In this document: positions 1 to 8,246 of the stretch, one piece after another | Layout: the number at the start of each line of letters is the position of its first letter | How positions within the stretch are numbered: the stretch's first letter is position 1 | DNA from: Oleispira sp964022115 | GTDB lineage: Bacteria; Pseudomonadota; Gammaproteobacteria; Pseudomonadales; Oceanobacteraceae | Reading direction: 5' to 3' | Assembly: GCA_964022115.1 (NCBI GenBank) | Contig: CAXIBC010000001.1 | Coordinates: 33,886-97,885, forward strand | Length of the DNA stretch: 64,000 nt | Made by a program: the position numbers and the translations under genes | Notes under the pieces: generated by a model | Told to the model about the DNA's origin: nothing | What the model saw: only the letters and a program-made list of their open reading frames with translations | Databases searched by the model: none

Positions 1-597
1 ATGCCTAAGCGACCAACCTGCCAACAGTGTGAACGCCCGCTGAAAACCTGCTTATGTGATGTTATGGTCCAGCTTAACTGCGAGTATCATCTCGTTATTT
101 TACAAGATCCAAAAGAAGCCAAGCATGCGTTATCTTCAGCACCACTTTTAGCCAAGTCCATCAAGCAATCAACACTGGTTGTCGGTGAAGTATTTGATCC
201 GTTAGTGCTATTAGGGGAAGGGTGGCAAAATAATAGCCTATTAATTTTCCCTAACGATAATAGCCTGTCTCAGCAACAAGTTCATGAGCATCAAATTAAA
301 TACCTGATTCTATTAGACGGAACCTGGCGTAAGGTCGCGCGTATGATGCACCTGAACCCTTGGCTTTCGACACTGCCCTGTTTTGCCATCGACAGTGCAA
401 ATGCCAGCCAATACCTGATTCGTAAGTCGCCACGGGTAGACGGTTTATCAACCATCGAAGCCGCCGTCATGGTACTTAATAACTTGCAGCCGGAAAAAGA
501 ATTCAGCCCGATTTTAGCCGCCTTTCATAAAATGATCGATTTTCAAATCCAAGCGATGGGTTCAGCTACCTTCGAAAGAAATTACCCCAAAGATTAG
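1..597 (+). CDS. DTW-domain tRNA-uridine aminocarboxypropyltransferase-like protein
   Basis: Members of the DTW family (E. coli TapT/YfiP, human DTWD1/2) transfer the 3-amino-3-carboxypropyl group of S-adenosylmethionine to a uridine in tRNA. The 198-residue product starts with a four-cysteine cluster (Cys7, Cys10, Cys17, Cys19), probably zinc-binding. It carries the family signature DGTW near residues 105-108, followed by RKVARM, and a late SPRVDGLSTIEA block that matches the conserved S-x-x-E-A region. The ATG is the first base of the window, so a start further upstream cannot be excluded, although the cysteine cluster sits where an N-terminus is expected. The family call is firm; the exact tRNA position modified is inferred. 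Confidence 0.85.
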   Translation: MPKRPTCQQCERPLKTCLCDVMVQLNCEYHLVILQDPKEAKHALSSAPLLAKSIKQSTLVVGEVFDPLVLLGEGWQNNSLLIFPNDNSLSQQQVHEHQIKYLILLDGTWRKVARMMHLNPWLSTLPCFAIDSANASQYLIRKSPRVDGLSTIEAAVMVLNNLQPEKEFSPILAAFHKMIDFQIQAMGSATFERNYPKD

Positions 598-671
598 CCA
601 TAGGCCTCTATTAGCGCTCTTGATAGGCGATCACAATTGGCTAACTTGATTGAAGATGCTAGTCTGCGCGG

Positions 672-1412
672 ATGAAGGAATCTGCCCACGAAATACACAG
701 AAGTTATGATGAGTTTGGCCCTATCCAAGTATTGGATGATGGCCATAAACGCTATCTGGCTTTTGGTAGCGATGACGAACAAAGCTGTCAGCTTATTCGT
801 CAGCCACACCTATTACAGCATGAATATACCCGCGCTATATTATTAGCCTTATTAATGGTCGATCCTAAGCACATTAGCGTGATCGGTATTGGTGGGGGTT
901 GTTTATTAACTACGCTGCATCATGTATTACCCGACTGTCTGCTACAAGGGGTTGAACTGAGGCGTGAAGTCGCTCGCCTAGCGCATAAGTATTTCCAATT
1001 ACCCAAGCATGCGGGGATTAAATTGCACATAGGAGACGGCTTTCATTATTTACAAGCCAGTGATCAAATGAGCGATATTATTATCGCCGATATGTATCTT
1101 GCCGATGGCATAGATCAGCAGCAGCTCTCCAGCCAGTTTATCGCCACTTGCCATAATCGCCTTAACCAGGGTGGTTGGCTAGTGCTTAATTATTGGCTCG
1201 ACCATAAGCTGGAGGACCATCTAGCCAATACCCTGCATGATCATTTTGATCAAATTTACATGTGTGATAGTGGCGGCGGAAACTGGGTCATTTTTGCTGG
1301 CAAGGTAAATATTCACCAGCCACTGATCAATACAGACAAGCTCAATGCGATTTCAACGGCGGCTGGGTTTTCATTAAATCATTATCTCAAGCGCTTAATC
1401 GTATTGGCTTAA
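672..1412 (+). CDS. Spermidine-synthase-like (polyamine aminopropyltransferase fold) protein
   Basis: The 246-residue protein has a Rossmann methyltransferase-like fold typical of spermidine synthase homologues. A glycine-rich SAM/dcSAM motif (VIGIGGGCLL) lies near residue 75, an acidic strand end follows (QGVELRREV), then IGDGFHYL and IIADMYLADG, where the catalytic aspartate of true spermidine synthases would lie. It is shorter than classical SpeE (about 280 residues), lacks most of the N-terminal beta domain, and has no speD beside it. It may therefore be one of the many spermidine-synthase-like methyltransferases rather than a polyamine producer. It is convergent with the next gene, 13 bases away. 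Confidence 0.7.
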   Translation: MKESAHEIHRSYDEFGPIQVLDDGHKRYLAFGSDDEQSCQLIRQPHLLQHEYTRAILLALLMVDPKHISVIGIGGGCLLTTLHHVLPDCLLQGVELRREVARLAHKYFQLPKHAGIKLHIGDGFHYLQASDQMSDIIIADMYLADGIDQQQLSSQFIATCHNRLNQGGWLVLNYWLDHKLEDHLANTLHDHFDQIYMCDSGGGNWVIFAGKVNIHQPLINTDKLNAISTAAGFSLNHYLKRLIVLA

Positions 1413-1425
1413 CGTGAATGCGCGA

Positions 1426-2085
1426 CTAGATAGCTCGCGCACACCAAACAATTTTGCCGGCGATGGGATTTGCTTCTCGGGCCGAGGTAGCAATTGTCCA
1501 GTTTTCATATTCTGGGTTATCACTGACTACCGATAAAATACCTTGTTTATCAAGTAAACGTTTTGCCATTAAGCCATCTTCACTTTGCAATAAATACAGA
1601 CCTGGCTGGCTCACTGTTTTTTGCGACATATCCACCAGCACGCGATCACCCTCTTGCAGTGTAGGCAACATACTATCGCCACTGATGGTAACAAATACTA
1701 GCTGCTCACTAGAAACGTTTAACTGACGCGATAAAAAAGATTTATTAAAGGCAAAATAATCTTCAACATCTTCCGCCACAACTTCAGCTCCCATACCCGC
1801 AGAGGCTTGCACATCAAACATAGGTGCAAAAACCAGTTCACTATTAGTGGGGGTGCCAGCGACTTGGTTACTCTGGTTATGTTCACCGGTTAATAACCAG
1901 GTCAAATCGACCTTGTACTCTTCATATAGCTCTTGTAAATACGCCATAGAAGGGCGACTCATGCCGCGACAAATTTTATAAATATGCGACGCCGATTTAC
2001 CGGTAATTTCAGCAAAGTGCTTTTTATTACCTTGGGCTAACTGATCAACAACCAGTTGGAAACGGGACGCGAAAGCGCTAGACAT
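1426..2085 (-). CDS. HTH / S24 LexA-like transcriptional repressor
   Basis: This is a CI/LexA-type regulator. Its N-terminal Xre-like HTH (KKHFAEITGKSASHIYKICRG, about residues 20-40) is followed by a linker and a peptidase S24 domain. The nucleophile serine lies in ISGDSMLP and the general-base lysine in LMAKRLLD, so self-cleavage is possible. The reading frame extends upstream to a TTG at 2142, but the ATG at 2085 begins with the HTH domain and has a GAG-containing ribosome site, so it is preferred. No integrase, cro-like gene or phage structural gene lies nearby. It may be a stand-alone stress regulator or a domesticated phage repressor; its targets are unknown. Confidence 0.85.
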   Translation of the reverse strand: MSSAFASRFQLVVDQLAQGNKKHFAEITGKSASHIYKICRGMSRPSMAYLQELYEEYKVDLTWLLTGEHNQSNQVAGTPTNSELVFAPMFDVQASAGMGAEVVAEDVEDYFAFNKSFLSRQLNVSSEQLVFVTISGDSMLPTLQEGDRVLVDMSQKTVSQPGLYLLQSEDGLMAKRLLDKQGILSVVSDNPEYENWTIATSAREANPIAGKIVWCARAI

Positions 2086-2160
2086 AACATTCTCAAAATT
2101 AAAATTTAACAAGTAAAATACATAACTATCGTATTTCGACAAAAAGCCTGAACAAAACCG

Positions 2161-3462
2161 TTAACGGCGTTTATTACGGCTACCAGAGCGATTATTAGCG
2201 CCTTTATTAGCACTGGATTTATTGCCGGTTTTTATACCGTAAGCACGATCTTTTTGGCGCCCTCTCTGCGCACTACGAGAATTTTTTTTATTCTTCGCAA
2301 TCGGCTTGGTTAAATCTGGCTCGTAACCTGGGTACCAAGATTGCGGTACTCTATCATCCAATACGGCTTCAATTTCTTCTAATAGGTACTCTTCACCCAT
2401 GCACATTAAGGAAACCGCTAAACCTTCTAAGCCAGCACGACCGGTACGACCAATACGATGAATATAATCTTCCGCAATATAGGGTAATTCATAATTAATC
2501 ACATACTGTAACTGCTGAATATCTAAGCCACGGGCAGCGACATCGGTTGCGACTAAAGCACGTACCTTACCTTCCTTAAACTCTTCTAAAGCACGCTCCC
2601 GAGCACCTTGGGATTTATCCCCATGAATCGATTGGGTTTTAATACCGTCTTTGCACATTTCTTTAGCCAGAGCATCAGCCCCTTGCTTAGTACGGACAAA
2701 GATTAAAACCTGCTGCCAGTTTTTGGAACCTATCATAAAAGAGGTCAGTTCACGTTTTTTATCTTCATCCACCACATAAACCATCTGCTCGACTTTGGCC
2801 GCAGTCGTATTACGCGCATCGACTTCAATCAGCTCTGGGTCTTTAAGGATATTTTTGCTTAAGGTAAAAATTTCTTCATTAAACGTTGCGGAGAATAACA
2901 TGGTCTGGCGATCACTCGGCACGCGTTTCAAAATGCGCTGAATATCGATAATAAAACCCATATCCAACATGCGATCAGCTTCATCAAATACTAGAAATTG
3001 CAGTTGCGACAAACTCACCGCCTGCTTTTGCATTAAGTCCAATAAGCGCCCAGGGGTTGCAACCAGGATATCGACACCTTCAGACAAGGCATCCACCTGT
3101 GGGTTAATACTCACCCCACCATAAGCAATACTAGTGCGTAAGCCGGTTTCATCCGCATATTTAACGAAGCTCTTATAGACTTGTTGCGCCAGCTCTCGAG
3201 TGGGAGTCAGTACCAAAGCACGTAACGGCTGAACTTCGTCAGACGCTAAGGGATGCTGTTCACGCAGGGTTAATAAGCGCTGTAGAATAGGCAAGGCAAA
3301 AGCAGCGGTTTTACCGGTACCGGTTTGCGCTCCTGCCATAATATCTTTACCGGCTAATAGTGCAGGAATCGCCGCTATCTGAATCGGTGTAGGGCTATCA
3401 TAACCGGCTGTGCTCAATGCTGATAATAAGCGTGCATCTAGGTTTAACGAAGAGAAAGACAT
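2161..3462 (-). CDS. rhlE: DEAD-box ATP-dependent RNA helicase, RhlE type
   Basis: RhlE helicases unwind short RNA duplexes in ribosome maturation and RNA decay. The 433-residue protein shows the motifs in order: Q motif (GYDSPTPIQ), Walker A AGAQTGTGKT at about residue 43, PTRELAQQ, TPGRLLDL, DEAD, SAT, then the helicase C domain with VATDVAARGLDI and HRIGRTGR. The C-terminal tail after about residue 380 is rich in Lys, Arg, Ser and Asn, as in RhlE-type proteins, and probably binds RNA without sequence preference. The adjacent genes on the same strand are unrelated, and a terminator-like hairpin separates it from the acyltransferase gene upstream. Confidence 0.92.
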   Translation of the reverse strand: MSFSSLNLDARLLSALSTAGYDSPTPIQIAAIPALLAGKDIMAGAQTGTGKTAAFALPILQRLLTLREQHPLASDEVQPLRALVLTPTRELAQQVYKSFVKYADETGLRTSIAYGGVSINPQVDALSEGVDILVATPGRLLDLMQKQAVSLSQLQFLVFDEADRMLDMGFIIDIQRILKRVPSDRQTMLFSATFNEEIFTLSKNILKDPELIEVDARNTTAAKVEQMVYVVDEDKKRELTSFMIGSKNWQQVLIFVRTKQGADALAKEMCKDGIKTQSIHGDKSQGARERALEEFKEGKVRALVATDVAARGLDIQQLQYVINYELPYIAEDYIHRIGRTGRAGLEGLAVSLMCMGEEYLLEEIEAVLDDRVPQSWYPGYEPDLTKPIAKNKKNSRSAQRGRQKDRAYGIKTGNKSSANKGANNRSGSRNKRR

Positions 3463-3500
3463 AATAGATTACCTTAGCGGCGAACAGCGCTACCAACAAA

Positions 3501-3522
3501 ACCAGCGCCTAAAAGCGCTGGT
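3501..3522 (-). terminator. Rho-independent terminator after the lpxL-like gene
   Basis: A perfect 8-bp stem (ACCAGCGC / GCGCTGGT) with a 6-base loop lies between the acyltransferase stop at 3540 and the rhlE start at 3462. On the minus strand the stem is followed by TTTTGTT, so it should end acyltransferase transcripts before rhlE. Confidence 0.65.
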
Positions 3523-3539
3523 AAACCATGTGAAGATGA

Positions 3540-4424
3540 TTACTTCTTATAGAAGTCTGAACGTCCTTCGGGCTGACGACGAAAACGCTTATAGTTCCAT
3601 TGGTACTGTTCAGGGCAATCATTAATACATTCTTCGATACTGCTATTTAAAGCTGTTGCGGCGACAACTTCGTCGCTATTTCGAATATCTTTATGGGCCG
3701 GCTTGAGCACTACGCCATAGTTACCATCGTCTAAACGCTTAGCATAACAACACAATAAATAGGCTGGAGTATTATTAGCCAGCTCGCCGATCAATTTTCC
3801 GGTTAATGCTGTTTGGCCAAAGAAAGGGGCAAATACGCCACTTTTTAAACCTGGCTCTTGATCCGGTAGAACCGCAATAACACCTTTATCCGCCAACAAC
3901 TGATACAAGGACTCGACACCACTGCGATCTGCCGGCACTAAGCCTACATCGACGCGCTTACGAGTACTGAAGATAAACTTATCTAAAGCTGCTATCTTGG
4001 CCGGCTTATACATAACCGTCATAAATAAGTATTGGCGGAAAAAATGATTTAATACCTCCCAATTACCTAAATGTGGGGCAATAAGGATGATGCCATTTTT
4101 CTCTTCCAGCGCTTTTTCAAGGTGTTCTAAGCCCTCAACCTGGGTGATTAGCTTTTGTACTTTTGGAATAGGCCACATCCACGACATACCCATTTCAGCA
4201 TAGGTCTTACCCAGCGCAATTAAACTTTGTCTAGCCAAAGTTTCAATCTGCTCTTCACTATAATCAGGATAACAAAGTCGCAAGTTAATTTTAGTGACCC
4301 TTGCAGTATCGGTAAACCAAAGTAACTTACCAATAGCCGCGCCGAATGCGTGCGCGGCAGGTAAAGGTAAAAATGACACTAAGCGAATAAGGCCTATGCC
4401 TAGATAAACAACTAGATTTTTCAC
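3540..4424 (-). CDS. LpxL/HtrB-family lipid A (or related) acyltransferase
   Basis: The protein transfers a secondary fatty acyl chain from acyl-ACP to a lipid A precursor at the inner membrane. The 294-residue sequence has one N-terminal hydrophobic anchor (about residues 3-35). The catalytic HX4E motif of the LpxL/LpxM family is seen as APHLGNWEVLN near residue 115, followed by the conserved PADRSGVESLY and PDQEPG blocks. The length is near the usual 290-310. The substrate (lauroyl, myristoyl or another lysophospholipid) cannot be read from the sequence. It appears to be monocistronic, with its own terminator downstream. Confidence 0.85.
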   Translation of the reverse strand: MKNLVVYLGIGLIRLVSFLPLPAAHAFGAAIGKLLWFTDTARVTKINLRLCYPDYSEEQIETLARQSLIALGKTYAEMGMSWMWPIPKVQKLITQVEGLEHLEKALEEKNGIILIAPHLGNWEVLNHFFRQYLFMTVMYKPAKIAALDKFIFSTRKRVDVGLVPADRSGVESLYQLLADKGVIAVLPDQEPGLKSGVFAPFFGQTALTGKLIGELANNTPAYLLCCYAKRLDDGNYGVVLKPAHKDIRNSDEVVAATALNSSIEECINDCPEQYQWNYKRFRRQPEGRSDFYKK

Positions 4425-4543
4425 GGATATTCCTAAGCTTTATTTTTATAACGAGGTAAAGGGCTAATTAATGGCGCTAGAATAGCATTTCAGAGGCCAA
4501 AGCTCGATAGCTAGAAACGCTCATGATGAGGGTATTTAGAGAA

Positions 4544-5755
4544 TTAGGCGGATAACTGTATCGGCAAGGTGATGGTAAACATAGTACCTACACCTAACTC
4601 ACTAGAGCAGCTGACTTCTCCTTGTAACGTTTCTGTGACTAGCTGTTGAATAATACTGGTCCCTAAACCACTACCACCCGTTCCCTCTCGAGTTGTGTAA
4701 TACGCTTCAAATATATTCTTTAAGCTTTCCGTTGTCATGCCTTTGCCATCATCACTGCAATTAAGGTGAACATTAGATCCATCTTTTACCGTACGAATGA
4801 CAATATTGCCGGCTTCTCCTTTATCGTAACCATGAATAATGGCATTCATAATGATATTTGTAATGACTTGAGAAAGCGCCCCAGGATAGCTATCAATAAT
4901 AAGATCATCCCCAATTATGTCTACCCGCAGCGCCGTTTTACGCAGTTCTGGTGTCAGGCTATGAACAATACGAGATAAATAATCATGTAGGGCAAATGAT
5001 CTGAGTTTCTCACTCGAAACATCAACCGCCACCATCTTAAAATTATTGACCATTTCCGTAGAGCGATTCATGCTAGTCATAATAATGTCTAAGGATTCAT
5101 CAAGGGTATCAATAAAACTTTCAACATCATCAGAGGTTAAGGATTTATTATTAAATGATTTTCTAATCTGCTTATTCTTGTCTCGAAGATAGGAAGTAGC
5201 GGTAACACATAAACCCATAGGCGTATTTAACTCATGGGCAATACCGGCAACCGCACGCCCTAGGGATGCCATTTTTTCACTGGCAAATAACTGTGATTGA
5301 ATCTCTGCGCTCTGCTCTAAGGTTTCTCTAACAAGTTCATTTTTTTCTACTAAAGCGACCTGCAAGCGCTTTAACCCTAAATGAGCATTAACCCGGGCAA
5401 GCACTTCATTTGCATTATAAGGTTTAGTTATATAGTCGACGGCTCCTGCTTCGAAACCCGCTAAAATATCTGCACTATTGTCCAACCCGCTAATAAAGAT
5501 GATAGGAATCTCTGCGGTCGATGGATCTATTTTTAATTGCCGACATAATTGAAAGCCATCGACCTCAGGCATTTGGACATCTAATAGAATAAGGTCGGGG
5601 ATCTTAGCAGAAATTAATTGCAGAGCCTCAGCAGCAGATTGAGCTTGTCGTGCACGAAACTCATTCTGCAACAAGATATCGACCAGTAGCATCAGATCAG
5701 CCTTTACATCATCGACTACTAGAATATCAACCTGATTATTGTCTTCAATCATCAT
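4544..5755 (-). CDS. Receiver-domain / histidine kinase hybrid protein (soluble)
   Basis: This 403-residue signalling protein has an inverted hybrid layout. An N-terminal response-regulator receiver domain (about residues 9-125) has the phospho-acceptor Asp in LILLDVQMPEVDG and the Lys in ITKPYN. A coiled-coil linker follows, then the H-box MASLGRAVAGIAHELNTP near residue 170. The HATPase domain has an N box (NIIMNAIIHGYD), a G1 box (DDGKGM) and a G2 box (GTGGSGLGTSI). There is no membrane segment or sensory PAS/GAF domain. It probably receives phosphate or a partner signal through REC and relays it through the kinase. No partner response regulator is adjacent. Confidence 0.88.
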   Translation of the reverse strand: MMIEDNNQVDILVVDDVKADLMLLVDILLQNEFRARQAQSAAEALQLISAKIPDLILLDVQMPEVDGFQLCRQLKIDPSTAEIPIIFISGLDNSADILAGFEAGAVDYITKPYNANEVLARVNAHLGLKRLQVALVEKNELVRETLEQSAEIQSQLFASEKMASLGRAVAGIAHELNTPMGLCVTATSYLRDKNKQIRKSFNNKSLTSDDVESFIDTLDESLDIIMTSMNRSTEMVNNFKMVAVDVSSEKLRSFALHDYLSRIVHSLTPELRKTALRVDIIGDDLIIDSYPGALSQVITNIIMNAIIHGYDKGEAGNIVIRTVKDGSNVHLNCSDDGKGMTTESLKNIFEAYYTTREGTGGSGLGTSIIQQLVTETLQGEVSCSSELGVGTMFTITLPIQLSA

Positions 5756-5887
5756 AATACTGGCTATACCAAGGGTATAGAGTCCCTGTTTTGAATACTA
5801 ATGAGGTAAGTATATAAAAATTAACCTATGTATCCTATGATTTACAAGTTTAAATTAGTAGCCTAGGACGTTGAGTTGCTAAAGCTA

Positions 5888-6220
5888 TCAATCCTCAATC
5901 ATCTCATTGGCTAACGCTAGCCAGTCTTCAATCAGAGCGATAGCACACGCCTTATGGCCTGCATCCTCTATAGTATTTAGCTGGCTGCGCTTAACTAGCC
6001 CTTCAACCACAGCCCTCACCTGCGCAGCCTCTAAGTCGACCAAGAAACAATCGGTAATCGCATCATCCACATCCCCTTCAAGCTTAGGTAAAGGGGATAG
6101 CGAAGTAATATTGCGCACCACTAGAGCAAGGGATGGCTGTCTCTTTCTGAGCAGCTCATACGTCAACTTAAGGCTGCCACGACTGAATATATAAGGATCA
6201 CTATGATTCATACAATACAC
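5888..6220 (-). CDS. Hypothetical protein, 110 aa
   Basis: I do not recognise this protein. It is 110 residues, acidic at the C-terminus, predicted mostly helical, with no signal peptide or membrane segment. The GTG at 6220 is favoured as the start because a GAGGG ribosome site lies about six bases upstream on the minus strand. The in-frame ATG at 6211 is the alternative. It lies upstream of the REC-histidine kinase gene on the same strand, 132 bases away, and might be co-expressed with it; nothing else links them. Confidence 0.55.
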   Translation of the reverse strand: MYCMNHSDPYIFSRGSLKLTYELLRKRQPSLALVVRNITSLSPLPKLEGDVDDAITDCFLVDLEAAQVRAVVEGLVKRSQLNTIEDAGHKACAIALIEDWLALANEMIED

Positions 6221-6284
6221 TTAATCCCTCTAGCCAGATTCATCAATGTTGTATTCAGTGTCGATAATCATCAAATAATTATAG

Positions 6285-6962
6285 TTAATAGGCCGCCGCC
6301 ATTTCATCGACCAATACCGCCAAATAAATTTGGCTAGTACTACCTGCATAAGGCTTCACTAGATAATGGTGAGCGCCCTGCTGAGAGATTTCTAACCAAT
6401 ACCACCCTTTCTGCTTAATTGTTAACTGGTGCTCAAACGTTTCACCGTATTGATGCAAGGGGCCAGTAATAGAGACCGCTGTGGAAAAATACGTTAATAC
6501 TAAGGTATTGCCATTATTACCATTAATAAAGCCCGCATCCCCTAGGCTGGAGCGATAGCCATCACTATAAAAAGTGCCTAAGCGTAAAATCCGTGCCTCT
6601 TTGGGTTCAATCAACAAGTCGAACCCTTGTATCTCACTCGCAAGAGCATCTACATCTTGCGGAATATCAAAAGTAAATACTCCTTGCTCTGCCGGTGATA
6701 TTTGTAATATCAGTGGTGATGGCGCAGCAAAAATAGACCCCGAAATCAAAGGAAAAATAATGATTAAGCCCTCATCAAATAAACCATCATCTACGGGCTG
6801 TAAACCATAAGTAAAACGTTGATAAGGAATTTGATATTGAGTAATAGCCCTAGGCTCTAGGGTTAATTGAGTATGGCTGCAAGCAGCCAACAAGATCGCC
6901 CCAGCTGTCATCATAAAAGCCATAATAGTTTTTAAATAAACATTAACCTGGGCTCTATTCAT
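6285..6962 (-). CDS. Putative lipoprotein of unknown function
   Basis: The 225-residue product has a lipoprotein signal peptide ending in a lipobox (ILLAACSH, Cys near residue 28), so it is probably anchored to the outer membrane or the periplasmic face. The mature part is mainly predicted beta strand and has no motif I recognise. Residue +2 after the Cys is Ser, which does not signal inner-membrane retention. It sits alone between a small unknown gene and a long AT-rich gap (6963-7218) in which I see no gene. Confidence 0.65.
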   Translation of the reverse strand: MNRAQVNVYLKTIMAFMMTAGAILLAACSHTQLTLEPRAITQYQIPYQRFTYGLQPVDDGLFDEGLIIIFPLISGSIFAAPSPLILQISPAEQGVFTFDIPQDVDALASEIQGFDLLIEPKEARILRLGTFYSDGYRSSLGDAGFINGNNGNTLVLTYFSTAVSITGPLHQYGETFEHQLTIKQKGWYWLEISQQGAHHYLVKPYAGSTSQIYLAVLVDEMAAAY

Positions 6963-7218
6963 AACCGTATTTAACCGTATTGATAATCTAAAAGACTTTA
7001 TTTGAGCTTAGGCACTCCGAGGGCGTGCTTGCTCAACTTTCTCGATATAAAAGAAATATCTATTAACAAGCATTCTCTCAGACTAAAAAGAAATATAAAC
7101 AATAAATAACAATTAAAAACACAGTTATTAGCGGTTAAATTCGAGCTATGTCTATAGTCAATATAAAGGACTTAATTCCTACAATTATGATTTCACGACT
7201 TAAGATACTTATTGCAAT

Positions 7219-8244
7219 ATGAATAAAATTATAATAATTCCGCTGTTATTTTTAATCCAGCCTTCTTATGCTCAGCCTTTAGTCTTATTAAATTGGGCCG
7301 ATTATATAGATCCTACGGTACTCGCAGAATTTCAACGACAAACAGGCATTGAAGTGAAAGAAGTCTATTTTGATTCTGATGATGGCCGCAATGATCTCAT
7401 GACCCGCTCTAAAGGCAAGGGCTATGACTTAATCATGCTGAATGGCTTAGCCATTGATTTATATCGAAAGCAAAATTGGTTAGCCCAGATTCCATCACCC
7501 CAGCCTAATAATCTAATTCATATTGATAAAAAATGGTCGCAAGCGTTTGCCTCTAGTGAAAAATATGCGGTGCCTTATTTCTGGGGAACGACTGGCATTG
7601 CTTATCGCAAAGACTTAATTAATCAGCCCATTAATAGTTGGCAACAAATTTTTTCTCCTATTGACGAACTAAAAGGCAAAATCACCATGATGGATTCTGC
7701 CCGAGAAGTCATGGCCGCCTCGCTGAAATCATTAGGTTATTCTATTAATAGCCGCAATAACCACGAGTTCACTTCTGCATTAACCCGCTTACAAGAACAG
7801 TCTCAGTATGTGAAGACCTATATAGGTGTGGATCTCGATGAAAGCTCAGCTTTATTATCAGGAGAAACCCTAGTCGCTATGATGTACAGTGGTGATGCCT
7901 TAATGCTGCAAGATTTAAGCGCTAATATTGAATATGTTGTACCGCAAGAAGGCAGCAATCTTTGGGTAGACTTTCTCTCCGTCTCTGCATTTTCACCACA
8001 AAAAGAAAATGCTTGGAAATTTATCAACTTTATCAATCAACCAAGAGTTTCAGCCCAACTAGCAAACTATGTATATTGCGCTCCTGCTAATAAAGCAGCA
8101 AAAAAATTATTGAGCCAAGAGTTTTTAGCTAACTCAACCATTTTTCCGAATAAAGACAAGCTAAATAAATCTGAATTATTTAAGCCCATACCCGCTCGCC
8201 AGTTAAAAAAACTGACTAAAACCTTTAAGCAGCTGGAAAAATAG
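7219..8244 (+). CDS. Periplasmic polyamine-binding protein, PotD/NspS-like
   Basis: This is an extracellular solute-binding protein of the spermidine/putrescine family: a 341-residue product with a signal peptide cleaved after SYA (about residue 18) and the family opening LLNWADYIDP. Later blocks (VPYFWGTTGIAYRKD, MYSGDA) fit PotD/PotF. No potABC permease or ATPase gene is adjacent. Instead the stop codon is followed two bases later by a membrane GGDEF-EAL gene. That is the arrangement of Vibrio cholerae nspS-mbaA, where the binding protein senses norspermidine or spermidine and acts on the membrane enzyme rather than on transport. The sensory role is inferred from this context. Confidence 0.85.
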   Translation: MNKIIIIPLLFLIQPSYAQPLVLLNWADYIDPTVLAEFQRQTGIEVKEVYFDSDDGRNDLMTRSKGKGYDLIMLNGLAIDLYRKQNWLAQIPSPQPNNLIHIDKKWSQAFASSEKYAVPYFWGTTGIAYRKDLINQPINSWQQIFSPIDELKGKITMMDSAREVMAASLKSLGYSINSRNNHEFTSALTRLQEQSQYVKTYIGVDLDESSALLSGETLVAMMYSGDALMLQDLSANIEYVVPQEGSNLWVDFLSVSAFSPQKENAWKFINFINQPRVSAQLANYVYCAPANKAAKKLLSQEFLANSTIFPNKDKLNKSELFKPIPARQLKKLTKTFKQLEK

Positions 8245-8246
8245 CT

